NCBI GenBank assembly: GCA_002366795.1 | Contig: DFBX01000014.1 | Coordinates: 1 to 27,431, forward strand | Origin: Rhodobacteraceae bacterium UBA3069 | GTDB lineage: Bacteria; Pseudomonadota; Alphaproteobacteria; Rhodobacterales; Rhodobacteraceae | DNA: 27,431 nt | Reading direction: 5' to 3' | In this document: positions 1-7,719 of the stretch, piece after piece | Layout of the letters: every line of letters begins with the position of its first letter | Numbering within the stretch: the first letter of the stretch is position 1 | Program-made: the position numbers and the translations under genes | The notes under the pieces: generated by a model | Told to the model about the DNA's origin: nothing | Databases searched by the model: none | Seen by the model: only the letters and a program-made list of their open reading frames with translations

Positions 1-217
1 CGATTTCCACAAGGCACAGGCGGCACGATCCGAATGCCTCGACCGAATCCGTGGCGCAGAGTTTGGGGATGGGGATGCCTGCCTCCATGCTGGCGCGTAT
101 GACGGATGTGCCATCGGGGACGGTGATTTCGAATCCGTCGATGGTCAGGGTGACGGGTGCGCCAGATTTGGCAGGGGTGCCGAAATCGGCGTCTTCGGGG
201 AAACGGAAATCTTTCAT
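1..217 (-). CDS. fdsA: Formate dehydrogenase alpha subunit, N-terminal fragment
   Basis: This is the first 72 codons of the catalytic molybdenum subunit of cytosolic NAD-dependent formate dehydrogenase; the gene runs off the left edge. The visible part is the N-terminal [2Fe-2S] ferredoxin-like domain, with the phrases TLTIDGFEITVPDGTS, PKLCATD and FGSCRLCLVE carrying the cluster cysteines. The molybdopterin-binding body lies outside the window. Its ATG overlaps the TGA of fdsB as ATGA, so translation is probably coupled. The order G-B-A is that of known fds operons. The name rests on context plus this domain, because NuoG-like hydrogenase subunits begin in a similar way. Confidence 0.85.
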   Translation of the reverse strand, partial: MKDFRFPEDADFGTPAKSGAPVTLTIDGFEITVPDGTSVIRASMEAGIPIPKLCATDSVEAFGSCRLCLVEI

Positions 218-1731
218 TCTGCGGCCTCCTTGCGGGCTGCGAAATCATCGGGAAACAGGCGCAGGGCGGACAGAACGGGGTAGGGGGTAAAGCCGCCAAG
301 CGCGCAAAGCGATCCATCGCGCATGGTTTCACACAGGTCTTCCAGCACCTCTTGCGCGACCGGATCGCCCGATTTCATGCGGTCCAGCATTTCAACCCCG
401 CGCACCGCGCCGATGCGGCAGGGGGTGCATTTGCCACAGGATTCCACGGCGCAGAATTCCATGGCGAAACGGGCCATGCCCAGCATATCGGCGCTGTCGT
501 CATAGATGGTGATACCGGCGTGGCCGATCAGCCCGCCCGCGCCGTCGAATTCTTCATAGCCAAAAGGCGTGTCGAACTGGTGCGGCGCGAAATAGGCCCC
601 CAGCGGCCCGCCGACCTGCACGGCCTTGACCGGGCGGCCCGTGGCGGTGCCGCCTGCGATGTCATTGACCAATGCGCCAAGGGTCATGCCAAAGCCGGCC
701 TCGAACAGGCCGCCGAATTTGACATTTCCGGCCAGTTGCACTGGGATGGTGCCGCGCGAACGGCCAAGGCCTTGGTCGGCGTAAGCCGCTGCGCCATTCG
801 CGAAAATCGTCGGGACCGATGCCAGCGAGATCACGTTGTTGACCACGGTGGGCTTGCCCATGAACCCTTCCAAAGCGGGCAGGGGCGGCTTGGCGCGGAC
901 CACGCCGCGTTTCCCTTCGAGGGAGTTCAGGAGCGAGGTTTCCTCGCCGCAGACATAGGCACCCGCACCGACGCGGATTTCCATGTCGAACTGCTGGCCA
1001 GAGCCCAGCAAATCGCCCAGAAGACCACCTTTGCGCGCGGCGATCACGGCGGCGTTCATGGTGGCGATGGCATCGGGATATTCCGAGCGCAGGTAGACAT
1101 AGCCCTTGGTCGCGCCGGTGGCGATACCGGCGATGGCCATTCCCTCGATCAGGGTGAAGGGGTCGCCCTCCATCAGCATCCGGTCGGCGAATGTGCCGCT
1201 GTCGCCCTCGTCGGCGTTGCAAACGATGTATTTCTGGTCGGCATTGGCAAGGCGCACGGTGTCCCACTTGATGCCGGTGGGAAAGCCCGCGCCGCCGCGG
1301 CCGCGCAGACCGCTGGCCTTGACCTCTTCCACCATTGCCGCTGCGCTCATGGACAGGGCGCGGCGCAGGCCGGTCAGCCCGCCGTGCGCCCCGTATGCGG
1401 CCATGTCGGTGGGGGCGATCACGCCCACGCGGGCAAAGGTCAGGCGGGTTTGCGTCTTGAAGAAGGGGATGTCCGTGACAGGGCCAAGCGCCTTGGGGTG
1501 GCCTTGCGGATCGGCCAGAATGCCCGCGATATCGCCAGGTTCAACAGGGCCAAACCCGTGGCGGGTGCCGTCCAGTTCCAGCTCCAGCAGCGGCTCCAGC
1601 CATGTCATGCCGCGCGTGCCGGTGCGGATCAGCTTTGCGTCGGGCGCGGCCTTGGTGATGGCCGCCGCCACGGCATCTGCGCCCATTGCGCGGGCCGAGG
1701 CATCCTTGGGCAGGTAGAATGTCATGCTCAT
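214..1731 (-). CDS. fdsB: Formate dehydrogenase beta subunit (NuoF-like, FMN/NADH module)
   Basis: This 505-residue subunit passes formate-derived electrons through FMN to NAD+. Residues about 1-110 form a thioredoxin-like [2Fe-2S]-type N-terminal region, as in other FdsB proteins. The FMN/NADH-binding glycine motif RGRGGAGFPTG lies at about 143-153, and GAYVCGEETSLLNSLEG lies at about 257-273. A [4Fe-4S] site is formed by ESCGKCTPC (Cys432, 435, 438) and SLCALGG (Cys476). The length is normal for FdsB. It overlaps fdsG and fdsA by 4 nt at both ends (ATGA), which marks a compact operon. The start at 1731 has the coupled stop/start; a second ATG two codons later is possible. Confidence 0.95.
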   Translation of the reverse strand: MSMTFYLPKDASARAMGADAVAAAITKAAPDAKLIRTGTRGMTWLEPLLELELDGTRHGFGPVEPGDIAGILADPQGHPKALGPVTDIPFFKTQTRLTFARVGVIAPTDMAAYGAHGGLTGLRRALSMSAAAMVEEVKASGLRGRGGAGFPTGIKWDTVRLANADQKYIVCNADEGDSGTFADRMLMEGDPFTLIEGMAIAGIATGATKGYVYLRSEYPDAIATMNAAVIAARKGGLLGDLLGSGQQFDMEIRVGAGAYVCGEETSLLNSLEGKRGVVRAKPPLPALEGFMGKPTVVNNVISLASVPTIFANGAAAYADQGLGRSRGTIPVQLAGNVKFGGLFEAGFGMTLGALVNDIAGGTATGRPVKAVQVGGPLGAYFAPHQFDTPFGYEEFDGAGGLIGHAGITIYDDSADMLGMARFAMEFCAVESCGKCTPCRIGAVRGVEMLDRMKSGDPVAQEVLEDLCETMRDGSLCALGGFTPYPVLSALRLFPDDFAARKEAAE

Positions 1732-2195
1732 GCGCTTGCCTCCGTCAATGCGGCGTCCAGCTTGCCTGCGTCCACGCGGCCGATCAGGCGGTCATCCACC
1801 ATGGCGGCGGGGGCGCAGGAACACAGGCCAAGGCAATAGACGGGTTCCACGGTAACTTTGCCATTCGCGGTGGTGCCGTGCCATTCGGTGCCCAGCTTTG
1901 CCAGCGCGGCGGCGGCCACGGCATCGCCGCCCATGGCTTTGCACGCCTCGGCGCGGCAGATTTTCACAACGTGACGCCCTGCCGGGGCATCGCGGAAGTC
2001 GTGGTAGAAGGTCACGACGCCATGCACCTCGGCCCGGCCGATGTTCAGGTGTTCCGCGATCTGCGGCACGGCATCGTCGGGGATCAGCCCGAATTCTTCC
2101 TGCACCGCGTGCAGGATGGGCAAAAGCGGGCCTTCAAGCCCGTCATGGGCGGTCAGGATCGCGGCGATCCGGTCTGTTTGGCTGGCGTCAGGCAT
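1728..2195 (-). CDS. fdsG: Formate dehydrogenase gamma subunit (NuoE-like)
   Basis: This 155-residue thioredoxin-like [2Fe-2S] subunit is the electron relay of the Fds complex. Four conserved cysteines are visible: Cys80 and Cys85 in CRAEACKAMGG, then Cys121 and Cys125 in YCLGLCSCAPA. This is the NuoE/HoxE/FdsG pattern. The N-terminal helical region (VQEEFGLIPDDAVPQIAEHL) and GVVTFYHDF are also typical. It is the first fds gene and lies 89 bp downstream of the co-directional LysR gene. That gap and the end of the LysR gene carry palindromes that suit a regulated promoter. Confidence 0.94.
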   Translation of the reverse strand: MPDASQTDRIAAILTAHDGLEGPLLPILHAVQEEFGLIPDDAVPQIAEHLNIGRAEVHGVVTFYHDFRDAPAGRHVVKICRAEACKAMGGDAVAAAALAKLGTEWHGTTANGKVTVEPVYCLGLCSCAPAAMVDDRLIGRVDAGKLDAALTEASA

Positions 2196-2247
2196 GGCAC
2201 CCTCTGGCTGTCTGAATGGCGCAGGGATAGGCCCATGGCGATGGGCA

Positions 2248-2289
2248 TATCAATATCGCATTTCCGTTGATTGATAGGTAACGCCTATC
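2248..2289 (-). promoter_or_regulatory. Putative LysR-type binding region upstream of fdsG
   Basis: ATAGGTAACGCCTAT (2274-2288) has 5-base inverted arms (ATAGG/CCTAT) and fits the T-N11-A rule for LysR recognition sites. It covers the stop codon of the LysR gene (2285-2287). The heptamer at 2270-2276 (ATTGATA) is the exact reverse complement of 2248-2254 (TATCAAT), on the fdsG side. A palindromic recognition site plus a looser half-site nearer the promoter is the usual LysR-regulator arrangement. Binding is inferred, not shown. Confidence 0.55.
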
Positions 2290-3175
2290 GTCCGGCGGGA
2301 TGGCCCGAAAGCGACGCAGCCTCGGCCAGAAGCGCCGCCAGCACGGGGGTATGGGGCTCTCGCCACGGGGCGATCAGCCCGACCGAGGGGGCCGGGCGCA
2401 GGTCCGTCAGGGGGATCGACCGCACCGGTTTGCCCACGCAAAGGAATTCGGCCTGGCGGGCGGGCAGAATCGTAACCCAGTCGCCGGTTTCCACATGGGC
2501 CACCAGAACGATGGTGGAATTGGCCTGGATCATCACGCGCGGTTCGGCCCCGGCGGCCTGAAAGCTCTGGTTGATGATGCGGCGGTTCTGCATGTCCGGC
2601 GTCAGCAGGCACAGCGGCTGATCGGCCAGATCGGCCCATGTGGCGCTGTCCGGCAAGGGGTGGTCGGCATGGCACAGCGCGACATAGCGTTCGTGATACA
2701 GCGGCAGGCGGGTCACGCGCCCCAGCGGTTCATTGTCGAGGTAGGACAGGCCCGCGTCCACCTCCAGGTCGTCGATCATGCTAAGAATGTCGGTCGAGGG
2801 GCGCGACAGTATGGTAAAGCCCACGTTGGGATGGGCGCGGGTGAAACGGGCGGTCAGGTCGGCGGCCAGCGTCAGCGCGGTGGGAATCACGGCCAGCCGC
2901 AATTCGCCCGCCAGCCCTTGGCGCACGGCGCGCATTTCCTCGCGCATGGTCCGGGTGTCGGCCACGATCTGGCGTGCCCATTGCAGCACGCGCTGGCCTT
3001 CGGGGGTCAGCCCGCCATAGCGCGACCCGCGCCAGACCAGTTGCACGCCCAGCTGGGATTCCAACTGCTTGATGCCCGCCGACAGGCTGGGCTGGGTGAT
3101 GCCCAGCCGTTCGGCGGCACGACCGAAATGCTTTTCGCGTGCGAGGGAGATGAACATTTCCAGCTTGTCGATCAT
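2285..3175 (-). CDS. LysR-family transcriptional regulator, probably of the fds operon
   Basis: This 296-residue regulator begins with a winged helix-turn-helix. FISLAREKHFGRAAERLGIT and QPSLSAGIKQLESQLGVQL lie at about residues 9-47 and match the LysR DNA-binding signature. The rest is the two-lobed LysR effector domain. It is directly upstream of fdsG in the same direction. A T-N11-A palindrome overlaps its 3' end, so it probably activates fdsGBA, perhaps in response to formate or to oxidised C1 metabolites. It follows the CoA-ligase gene by 53 bp and could also receive read-through from it. The effector is unknown. Confidence 0.85.
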   Translation of the reverse strand: MIDKLEMFISLAREKHFGRAAERLGITQPSLSAGIKQLESQLGVQLVWRGSRYGGLTPEGQRVLQWARQIVADTRTMREEMRAVRQGLAGELRLAVIPTALTLAADLTARFTRAHPNVGFTILSRPSTDILSMIDDLEVDAGLSYLDNEPLGRVTRLPLYHERYVALCHADHPLPDSATWADLADQPLCLLTPDMQNRRIINQSFQAAGAEPRVMIQANSTIVLVAHVETGDWVTILPARQAEFLCVGKPVRSIPLTDLRPAPSVGLIAPWREPHTPVLAALLAEAASLSGHPAGR

Positions 3176-3228
3176 GCGGTTAGAAAGGCAGGAAAGCGCG
3201 TGCGGCGCAAGATGCTAGCCGCCCAGTT

Positions 3229-4951
3229 TCACGCCACGCGCCCGTCATAGGTCAGCGCCACGTCATCGGGCCTGTGCCGGATCACGGCGCGCTGGTTGAT
3301 CGAGCCCTTGTCCGTCGCCTCGCCCCTGTCCAGATCGGGCGGGGTTTGCAGCACCACCATCCGCGCCACGCGAGAGGCCGAGCCGGTGGCCTTGGCGGCC
3401 CATCGCATCCGTCTGGTCCAGCAGCCCGTCCGCAGGGAAGGCGAGGGCGGCCAGTTCATCGGCATTTTCGCCTAATATCACCACGTCGCGCAGCAGTCCG
3501 CCGAAATGGTCCACCATGGCGGCGCGCAGCGCGCCCACGGCGACCCATGTGCCGGTCGCCAGCTTGAAATTCTCGGCCAGGCGACCATCGAAGAAAAATC
3601 CTTGGGTCAGGTCATCTGGGTCGGCAGGGCGGATCGCGTCGCCTAGAAGGTAGAACCCCTCGTCGTCGAAATGATCGGCGGTCAGGGCCGGTTCGTTCAA
3701 ATAGCCGGCTGTGATCGACGGCGATTTTACCCGCGCCTCCAGCTTGCCCTCGTTTGGCACCAGTTTCAGGGTTACGCCGCGCGCGGGCACGCCGATGTTG
3801 CCGGGCGCGTCCTGTTGTTCGGTACACATCAGGCAAAAAGGGCCGGTTTCGGTCGCGCCAAGCGCGGTGGTCAGCAGCACGCCATGCCCGGTGACCTGCC
3901 GCGCCATATCGCGCAGCCCGTCCCATATATGCTGCGCCATGCCCGCGCCCGCATACATCATCATGTCCAGATTGCCGAAGAACCGCTGCGCCAGCGCGTG
4001 GTCCTTGCGGAAGGCATCAAGGAGCATTTCATACCCGGCGGGGACGTTGAAATACCAGGTTGGGGCAATTTCGTGCAGGTTGCGCAGGGTTTCGTCGATC
4101 GCGCCGGGGGCCGGTTTTCCCGCGTCGATGTAGAACGCGCCGCCGTGGCACAGCACCATGTGGAACACCTTGTTGCCGCTGGCGGTATGGCTCCACGGGG
4201 CCCAGTCGCAGACCACGGGGGGATGGTCGCGCAGGAACTGGAAACAGTCCGCCACCATGTCCTGATTGCGGATCAACATGCCCACGGTGTTGATCACGGC
4301 CTTGGGGCTGCCGGTCGAGCCAGAGGTGAACAGGTATTTCGCCACCATGTCGGGGGTCAGCGCGGCGAATGCGGCGTCGGCGGAGGCGGTGTCATCCATC
4401 ATCAGGTCGGTGACGGTCAGATCGCCCGCGCCATGGCTGACCACGACCTGCGCATCGTCCTTGATCGCGGCAATGGCGGCGGCGTAGCGGTCGCCGTCGC
4501 TGGCATGGATCATGCCGGGGGACAGTTGCGCGGCCATGTCCTTCAGCTTGTCATGGGTGCCCGAGGCCAGCGAATAGGCGGTGGATACGGCAGCGGTCGG
4601 CACGCCGACATATTGCCCCGCCAGCGCCAGCACCGCGTGGTCCAGCGCGTTTTCCGACAGGATCATCAGGGGTTTGTCCTGCCCCAGCCCACGTGCCAGC
4701 AGGCCCGCACCGATGCGGCGCATCCTGTTCCACAGGTTGGCATAGCTGATGCGCTGCCAGTCGCCGCCATCGCCGGTGCGCTGGGCAAGGGCCGTGGCGT
4801 CGGGCGTGGTCGAAGCCCAATGACCGATCCGCGCGGGGATCGAGGTGGCAATCGGGTCGGCCACCCCGTCCTGCCACATCAGGATTGTGCCATCGGGGCG
4901 ATGTTCGGTGTGAAACTGCGGCTGCCAGAACCGCGCGGGCAGTTTTGTCAT
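3229..4951 (-). pseudogene. Feruloyl-CoA-synthase-like CoA ligase, frameshifted near the 3' end
   Basis: This ANL-superfamily acyl/aryl-CoA synthetase activates a carboxylic acid to its CoA thioester using ATP. The phosphate-binding motif YLFTSGSTGSPKAVI is at about residues 206-220; WSHTASGNKVFHMV, TTALGATETGP and FYLLGDA follow, as in feruloyl-CoA synthases. The ATG at 4951 is preceded at good distance by GGGAGGGG. The frame holds through LAFPADGLLDQTDA and is then lost. The family-typical end (AAKATGSASRVARMV, then ATDKGSINQRA) continues in another frame to a TGA at 3229. Removing one G from the minus-strand ATGGGCC (about 3398-3402) rejoins them as about 573 residues. The linker is also about 17 residues shorter than in the second ligase, so a small deletion is possible. 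It is divergent from the DUF3237 gene. Confidence 0.85.
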
Positions 4952-4997
4952 ATGATCCCCTCCCAAGGCACCGCACTGGGCAGGTGGTGCGATTTAG

Positions 4998-5010
4998 TTA
5001 TGGTTCATAG
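4998..5010. promoter_or_regulatory. Putative MarR operator, copy 1 (ligase/DUF3237 divergent promoter)
   Basis: TTATG-GTT-CATAG is an inverted repeat with 5-base arms (one mismatch), midway between the divergent starts at 4951 and 5056. The same element occurs at 13659-13671 and 21798-21810. The 20 bases 4995-5014 match 21795-21814 at 19 positions. The position suits repression of both divergent genes. Confidence 0.65.
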
Positions 5011-5055
5011 CAATGAATATGCGCGGCAGACAAGCCGTATCAGGAGGAGACCAGC

Positions 5056-5523
5056 ATGCCAGGCCTAGCCACACCCGAATTGCGCCATGTTTGCGATCTG
5101 TATGTCGAACTGGACCCGGTCCGCGAAATGGGTGCGGGGCGCGCGGGGCAGCGGCGGATCATTCCCATCGTCGGCGGACGGGTCGAGGGGCCGGTGATCA
5201 AGGGGCGTATCCTGCACCTTGGCGCCGACTGGCAGACCATCTGGGACAACGGTGTGGCCGAGTTGGACACCCGCTATGGGATCGAGACAGAGGACGGCGC
5301 GACCATTGAGATTCTCAATTACGGGTATCGCCATGGCCCGGCCGAGGTTCTGGCCGCCATCGCCCGCAGCGAGGATGTGGACCCCGCCAGCTATTACATG
5401 CGCACCCATGCGCGGCTGGAAACGGGGGACGCGCGTTATGACTGGGTGAACCGCATGCTGTTTGTCGGCACCGGCGCGCGCAAGAATGGTCAGGTGGTGG
5501 TGTCGCTGTTCGCGCTGGAATGA
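5056..5523 (+). CDS. DUF3237 family protein
   Basis: This 155-residue protein resembles the DUF3237/UPF0311 family, a small beta-barrel-like family of unknown function. Recognisable features are GGRVEGPVIKGRILHLGADW (about residues 36-55), TRYGIETEDGATIEILNYG (about 72-90) and the C-terminal YDWVNRMLFVGTGAR. No signal peptide or membrane segment is seen, so it is probably cytoplasmic. AGGAGGA precedes the ATG well. It shares a divergent promoter and putative MarR operator with the ligase gene at 3229-4951. This suggests a supporting role in the aromatic-acid regulon. I cannot assign a reaction. Confidence 0.8.
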   Translation: MPGLATPELRHVCDLYVELDPVREMGAGRAGQRRIIPIVGGRVEGPVIKGRILHLGADWQTIWDNGVAELDTRYGIETEDGATIEILNYGYRHGPAEVLAAIARSEDVDPASYYMRTHARLETGDARYDWVNRMLFVGTGARKNGQVVVSLFALE

Positions 5524-5564
5524 ATGCGGCATGAGCGCCCGTTTTTCGGACGCCTTGCCCGAAA

Positions 5565-6197
5565 TCAGGGCGTCAGCAGCTTGCGAAACAGGGTGTCAAG
5601 GTAATCCTCGCCGCCGTTGATCGCGCTTTTGCCGCCGGTCAGAACCTTCACCTGCGCGTCGAAATCGGCGTAATGCTGGGTTGTTGCCCAGATTGAGAAT
5701 ATCAGGTGCTGCGGGTCGCAAGCGGCCAGTTTGCCCGCATCCATCCAGCCCTGAATCAGCGCGCATGTGTCATCGAACAGCGGTTTCAGGCCGGATTTCA
5801 GATGCGGTTTCATCCGCGGCGCGCCTTGCAGGACTTCATTGGCGAACAGGCGGCTTTCACGCGGGAACTGTTTCGACATGCGCACCTTGCGGTGGATATA
5901 GGCCAACAACTCCTCCAGCGGTTCGCCTTGGGGATCGACCTGCCGCAGCGGGTCCAGCCATGTTTCCATCAGACGGTTCAGCAGAGTGACGTGGATCTCT
6001 TCCTTGCCGGAAAAATAGTAAAGGATGTTGGGTTTCGACAGGCCGGCCTGCGCGGCGATCTGGTCAAGCGTCGCGCCGCGATAGCCTTCGGATGCGAACA
6101 CCTCCAGCGCTGCGTCGAGGATCAGTTTGCGGTTGCGCTGCTGGATGCGGCTGAGGCCTTTGCCCTGATTCTTGCCGCTGTCCGGGTCGTCTTTCAT
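5565..6197 (-). CDS. rutR: RutR-like TetR-family repressor of pyrimidine catabolism
   Basis: This TetR-family regulator of about 210 residues has an N-terminal helix-turn-helix (GATLDQIAAQAGLSKPNILYYF) and a C-terminal ligand domain. The C-terminal domain contains SRLFANEVLQGAP and DPQHLIFSIWATTQHYADF, which closely resemble E. coli RutR, the uracil/thymine-responsive repressor. It is divergent from hydantoinase-pathway genes, and a RutR-consensus palindrome lies between them. I chose ATG 6197 because GGAG sits six bases upstream; a TTG at 6221 would add eight residues. It ends 41 bp from the convergent DUF3237 gene. Confidence 0.9.
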   Translation of the reverse strand: MKDDPDSGKNQGKGLSRIQQRNRKLILDAALEVFASEGYRGATLDQIAAQAGLSKPNILYYFSGKEEIHVTLLNRLMETWLDPLRQVDPQGEPLEELLAYIHRKVRMSKQFPRESRLFANEVLQGAPRMKPHLKSGLKPLFDDTCALIQGWMDAGKLAACDPQHLIFSIWATTQHYADFDAQVKVLTGGKSAINGGEDYLDTLFRKLLTP

Positions 6198-6301
6198 GGG
6201 CTGCTCCGTTCCATGCTGCAATTTTCATCGTAAGGCCAAGCGGGGGCGAAGGTCCAGAAAGGGATTTCTTGACATGCAGGCAGGCTGCGCGCCATCGTGA
6301 C

Positions 6302-6317
6302 TTTACCAAGTGGTCAA
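6302..6317. promoter_or_regulatory. Putative RutR operator with upstream -35 element
   Basis: TTTACCAAGTGGTCAA matches the E. coli RutR consensus TTGACCA-N2-TGGTCAA at 13 of 14 defined positions. It lies between the divergent rutR and carbamoylase genes. A TTGACA at 6269-6274 would place a weak -10 at about 6292-6298, so the palindrome would cover the transcription start of the catabolic operon. This is typical of direct repression relieved by uracil or thymine. Confidence 0.72.
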
Positions 6318-6369
6318 AAAAGACATGCGGCAAATGTTCATTTTGCCGCGAAACAACAGGAGAGACGTT

Positions 6370-7620
6370 ATGCCCGCGCCCGGAGAAAATTTTCGGATAA
6401 ATGGTGACCGGCTTTGGGATAGCCTGATGGAAATGGCCAAGGTCGGCCCCGGTGTGGCGGGTGGCAACAACCGCCAGACCCTGACCGATGCCGATGCGGA
6501 GGGGCGCGCCCTGTTCCAGTCGTGGTGCGAGGCCGCAGGCTGCACCATGGGGCTGGACAGCATGGGCAACATGTTCGCCGAACGGCCCGGAACGGACCCC
6601 AATGCGTTGCCGGTTTACGTTGGCTCGCATCTGGATACCCAGCCGACGGGCGGGAAATATGATGGCGTTCTGGGCGTTCTGGGCGGGCTGGAAGTCGTGC
6701 GCACGCTGAACGATCTGGGGGTAAAGACAAAGCATCCGATCGTGGTGACCAACTGGACCAACGAGGAAGGCACGCGCTATGCGCCTGCGATGCTGTCCTC
6801 GGGGGTGTTCGCGGGGGTGCATACCGAAGATTGGGCCAAGACCCGTGCCGACGCCGAGGGCAAGGCCTTTGGCGACGAGTTGAAGCGGATCGGATGGGAA
6901 GGCGACGAGCCGGTGGGCGCGCGCAAGATGCACGCCATGTTCGAATTGCACATTGAACAAGGCCCGATTCTGGAGGCCGAGGGCAAGGATGTGGGCATTG
7001 TGACCCATGGTCAGGGTCTGTCATGGACGCAGGTGACGATCACCGGCAAGGATGCGCATACCGGATCGACCCCGATGCCGATGCGCAAGAATGCCGGTCT
7101 GGGCATGGCCAAGGTGTTGCAGCTTGTGGACGAGATTGCGTGGTCTCATGCGCCGCACGCCGTGGGTGCGGCGGGGCATATTGATGTTTACCCGAATTCG
7201 CGCAACGTGATCCCCGGAAAAGTGGTGTTCACCGTCGATTTCCGGTCGCCCGACCTGAGCGTGATCGAGGATATGGAGACGCGTTTGAAAACGGGCGCGC
7301 AGCAGATTTGCGATGAAATGGGGCTGGGCGTAGAGTTTGAAAAGGTCGGTGGGTTCGATCCGGTCGAGTTTGACACGGGCTGCGTGACGGCGTTGCGGTC
7401 GGCAGCGGAGCGGTTGGGCTATTCCCACCGTGACATCATTTCCGGCGCGGGGCATGATGCCTGCTGGATCAACCAAGTGGCCCCGACGGCCATGGTGATG
7501 TGCCCCTGCGTGGATGGTCTGAGCCATAACGAGGCAGAAGAGATTTCACAGGATTGGGCCGTGGCGGGGACGGATGTGTTGCTGCATGCGGTGGTCGAGA
7601 CAGCCGGCATCGTCGAGTGA
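6370..7620 (+). CDS. N-carbamoyl-beta-alanine amidohydrolase (beta-ureidopropionase), M20 family
   Basis: This 416-residue metal-dependent amidohydrolase releases beta-alanine, CO2 and ammonia from N-carbamoyl-beta-alanine, the last step of reductive pyrimidine breakdown. M20-type metal ligands are visible: SHLDT (His87, Asp89), KYDGVLG (Asp98), NEEG (Glu132/133), FELHIEQGPIL and the C-terminal SGAGHDACW and SHNEAEE. The start at 6370 has AGGAGA six bases upstream and excludes an unlikely 20-residue extension. It is first in an operon with dihydropyrimidinase and an ABC importer, behind a RutR-like operator. A hydantoin-derived N-carbamoyl-L-amino acid hydrolase is the alternative, but the RutR context favours pyrimidines. 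Confidence 0.88.
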   Translation: MPAPGENFRINGDRLWDSLMEMAKVGPGVAGGNNRQTLTDADAEGRALFQSWCEAAGCTMGLDSMGNMFAERPGTDPNALPVYVGSHLDTQPTGGKYDGVLGVLGGLEVVRTLNDLGVKTKHPIVVTNWTNEEGTRYAPAMLSSGVFAGVHTEDWAKTRADAEGKAFGDELKRIGWEGDEPVGARKMHAMFELHIEQGPILEAEGKDVGIVTHGQGLSWTQVTITGKDAHTGSTPMPMRKNAGLGMAKVLQLVDEIAWSHAPHAVGAAGHIDVYPNSRNVIPGKVVFTVDFRSPDLSVIEDMETRLKTGAQQICDEMGLGVEFEKVGGFDPVEFDTGCVTALRSAAERLGYSHRDIISGAGHDACWINQVAPTAMVMCPCVDGLSHNEAEEISQDWAVAGTDVLLHAVVETAGIVE

Positions 7621-7635
7621 TTTGACAGGGCAGGA

Positions 7636-7680
7636 CCGGGGGTTGGCCCCCGGACCCCCAGAGTATTTCCGGCAAAATGA
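7636..7680. repeat. GC-rich intergenic hairpin of Rhodobacteraceae style
   Basis: A perfect 7-bp stem (CCGGGGG/CCCCCGG, loop TTGG, 7636-7653) is followed by ACCCCCAGAGTATTT and CCGGCAAAATGAAA. To my recollection, elements of this form (GGGGG-loop-CCCCCGGACCCCC, TATTT, then AAAATGAA) recur between genes in roseobacter-group genomes. The hairpin plus short T-run could also act as a weak terminator or processing site between the carbamoylase and dihydropyrimidinase genes. Only one copy was seen in this window. Confidence 0.5.
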
Positions 7681-7719
7681 AAGCGCGGTCGCGGCGCTGG
7701 TTGATATGGGAGAGATGAC

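Noticed and set aside
157..1839. Long open frame on the plus strand opposite fdsB
   Set aside because: It is antisense to a clear iron-sulfur flavoprotein, has no family-like motifs and results from high-GC codon bias.
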